From positions 50,799-58,591 of the forward strand of contig DZAU01000002.1 in the NCBI GenBank assembly GCA_022729635.1: a DNA stretch of 7,793 nt, given 5' to 3'. The notes below the pieces were generated by a model. It did no database searches. It saw nothing but the letters and a program-made list of their open reading frames with translations, and was not told where the DNA came from. A program made the position numbers and the translations under genes. The DNA is from Flavobacterium psychrophilum. Lineage in GTDB: Bacteria; Bacteroidota; Bacteroidia; Flavobacteriales; Flavobacteriaceae. Each line of letters begins with the position of its first letter. Position 1 is the stretch's first letter. Positions 5,893 through 7,793 of the stretch are shown in pieces.

Positions 5893-5920
5893 TCTATTCT
5901 CTTTTATCTATTCTCTTTTA
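5893..5920. repeat. Two perfect tandem copies of a 14-bp unit
   Basis: TCTATTCTCTTTTA occurs twice back to back, followed by a third partial start (TCTTTT), between the ABC-F stop codon and its terminator. It probably arose by slippage, and it makes a purine-rich 3' untranslated segment in the ABC-F mRNA. Confidence 0.85.
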
Positions 5921-5926
5921 TCTTTT

Positions 5927-7595
<1,669 letters not shown>

Positions 7596-7601
<6 letters not shown>

Positions 7602-7609
7602 GTTTTCGG
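7596..7609. repeat. Palindrome over the upstream promoter element of the ABC-F gene
   Basis: CCGAAA-GT-TTTCGG is a perfect 6-bp inverted repeat with a 2-nt centre, overlapping the -33 element of the ABC-F promoter. AAGTGTT occurs on both sides (7585-7590 as AGTGTT and 7610-7616). It could be an operator or a short interspersed palindrome; the sequence alone does not decide. Confidence 0.5.
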
Positions 7610-7641
7610 AAGTGTTTAATATTCCGTTTTTAATCTCATTA

Positions 7642-7672
7642 TTTGAATTAAATCGATTTCGTAATATATTTA
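7642..7672 (+). promoter_or_regulatory. Bacteroidota-type promoter of the divergent plus-strand gene
   Basis: TTTG (7642-7645) is followed after 19 nt by TATATTTA (7665-7672), 7 of 8 positions of TAnnTTTG. The predicted start near 7677 would give an AT-rich leader of about 105 nt before the ATG at 7783. Confidence 0.5.
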
Positions 7673-7782
7673 ATGAATATTTAGCTTTTTTTATTTTTTT
7701 TAATTTACTTTACCAATATATTTACTGCTTCACAAAGCATTTTCAAAAAAAATAACCTTAAACCATTAACCTATTCACAATT

Positions 7783-7793
7783 ATGAGTTCAGA
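7783..7793 (+). CDS. Start of a divergent gene, product unknown
   Basis: An ATG with an A/T-rich leader (CACAATT just before it) opens a frame beginning M-S-S and runs off the right edge after 11 bases. It is divergent from the ABC-F gene and has a plausible promoter about 110 nt upstream. Nothing can be said about its product. Confidence 0.45.

Overview
The window looks like chromosomal DNA from a member of the Flavobacteriaceae (Bacteroidota), probably Flavobacterium or a close relative. Three things point that way. The DNA is AT-rich. Starts are preceded by A/T-rich leaders rather than strong Shine-Dalgarno sequences. Several starts have the Bacteroidota promoter pattern TTTG, about 19 nt, then TAnnTTTG. 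The protein sequences also read as flavobacterial.

Layout from left to right. The left edge holds the last 32 codons of a plus-strand membrane dipeptidase (peptidase M19), an overlapping 62-codon ORF of unknown function, and a plus-strand terminator. The rest of the coding DNA is on the minus strand, so transcription runs right to left. In that order the genes are: an ABC-F translation-factor ATPase of the YbiT type with its own terminator; pyrR and pyrB, 7 nt apart; a 110-residue STAS-like protein; rnz (RNase Z); pdxH (pyridoxamine 5'-phosphate oxidase); and a NupG-type nucleoside permease. At the right edge a divergent plus-strand gene begins, with only its start codon visible.

The genes are core metabolism and RNA biology: de novo pyrimidine synthesis (pyrB) with its PRTase/regulator (pyrR), tRNA 3' maturation (rnz), PLP synthesis or salvage (pdxH), nucleoside uptake (nupG), and ribosome rescue or quality control (ABC-F). 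The pyrR-pyrB-STAS-rnz stretch has no convincing internal terminator and may be one transcript. pdxH, nupG and the ABC-F gene each have a recognisable promoter. No insertion sequence, phage, CRISPR array or defence system is visible.

The less ordinary content is mostly non-coding. A consensus promoter faces a strong terminator between pdxH and nupG with no ATG ORF between them, which suggests a small RNA of about 150 nt. There is a REP-like inverted pair between rnz and pdxH, and a heptamer-built inverted repeat right next to the rnz start. In the proteins, the ABC-F factor has one intact and one degenerate composite ATP site, and PyrR lacks both an upstream attenuator and some RNA-contact residues known from the Bacillus protein. 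I found no clearly undescribed multi-gene system.
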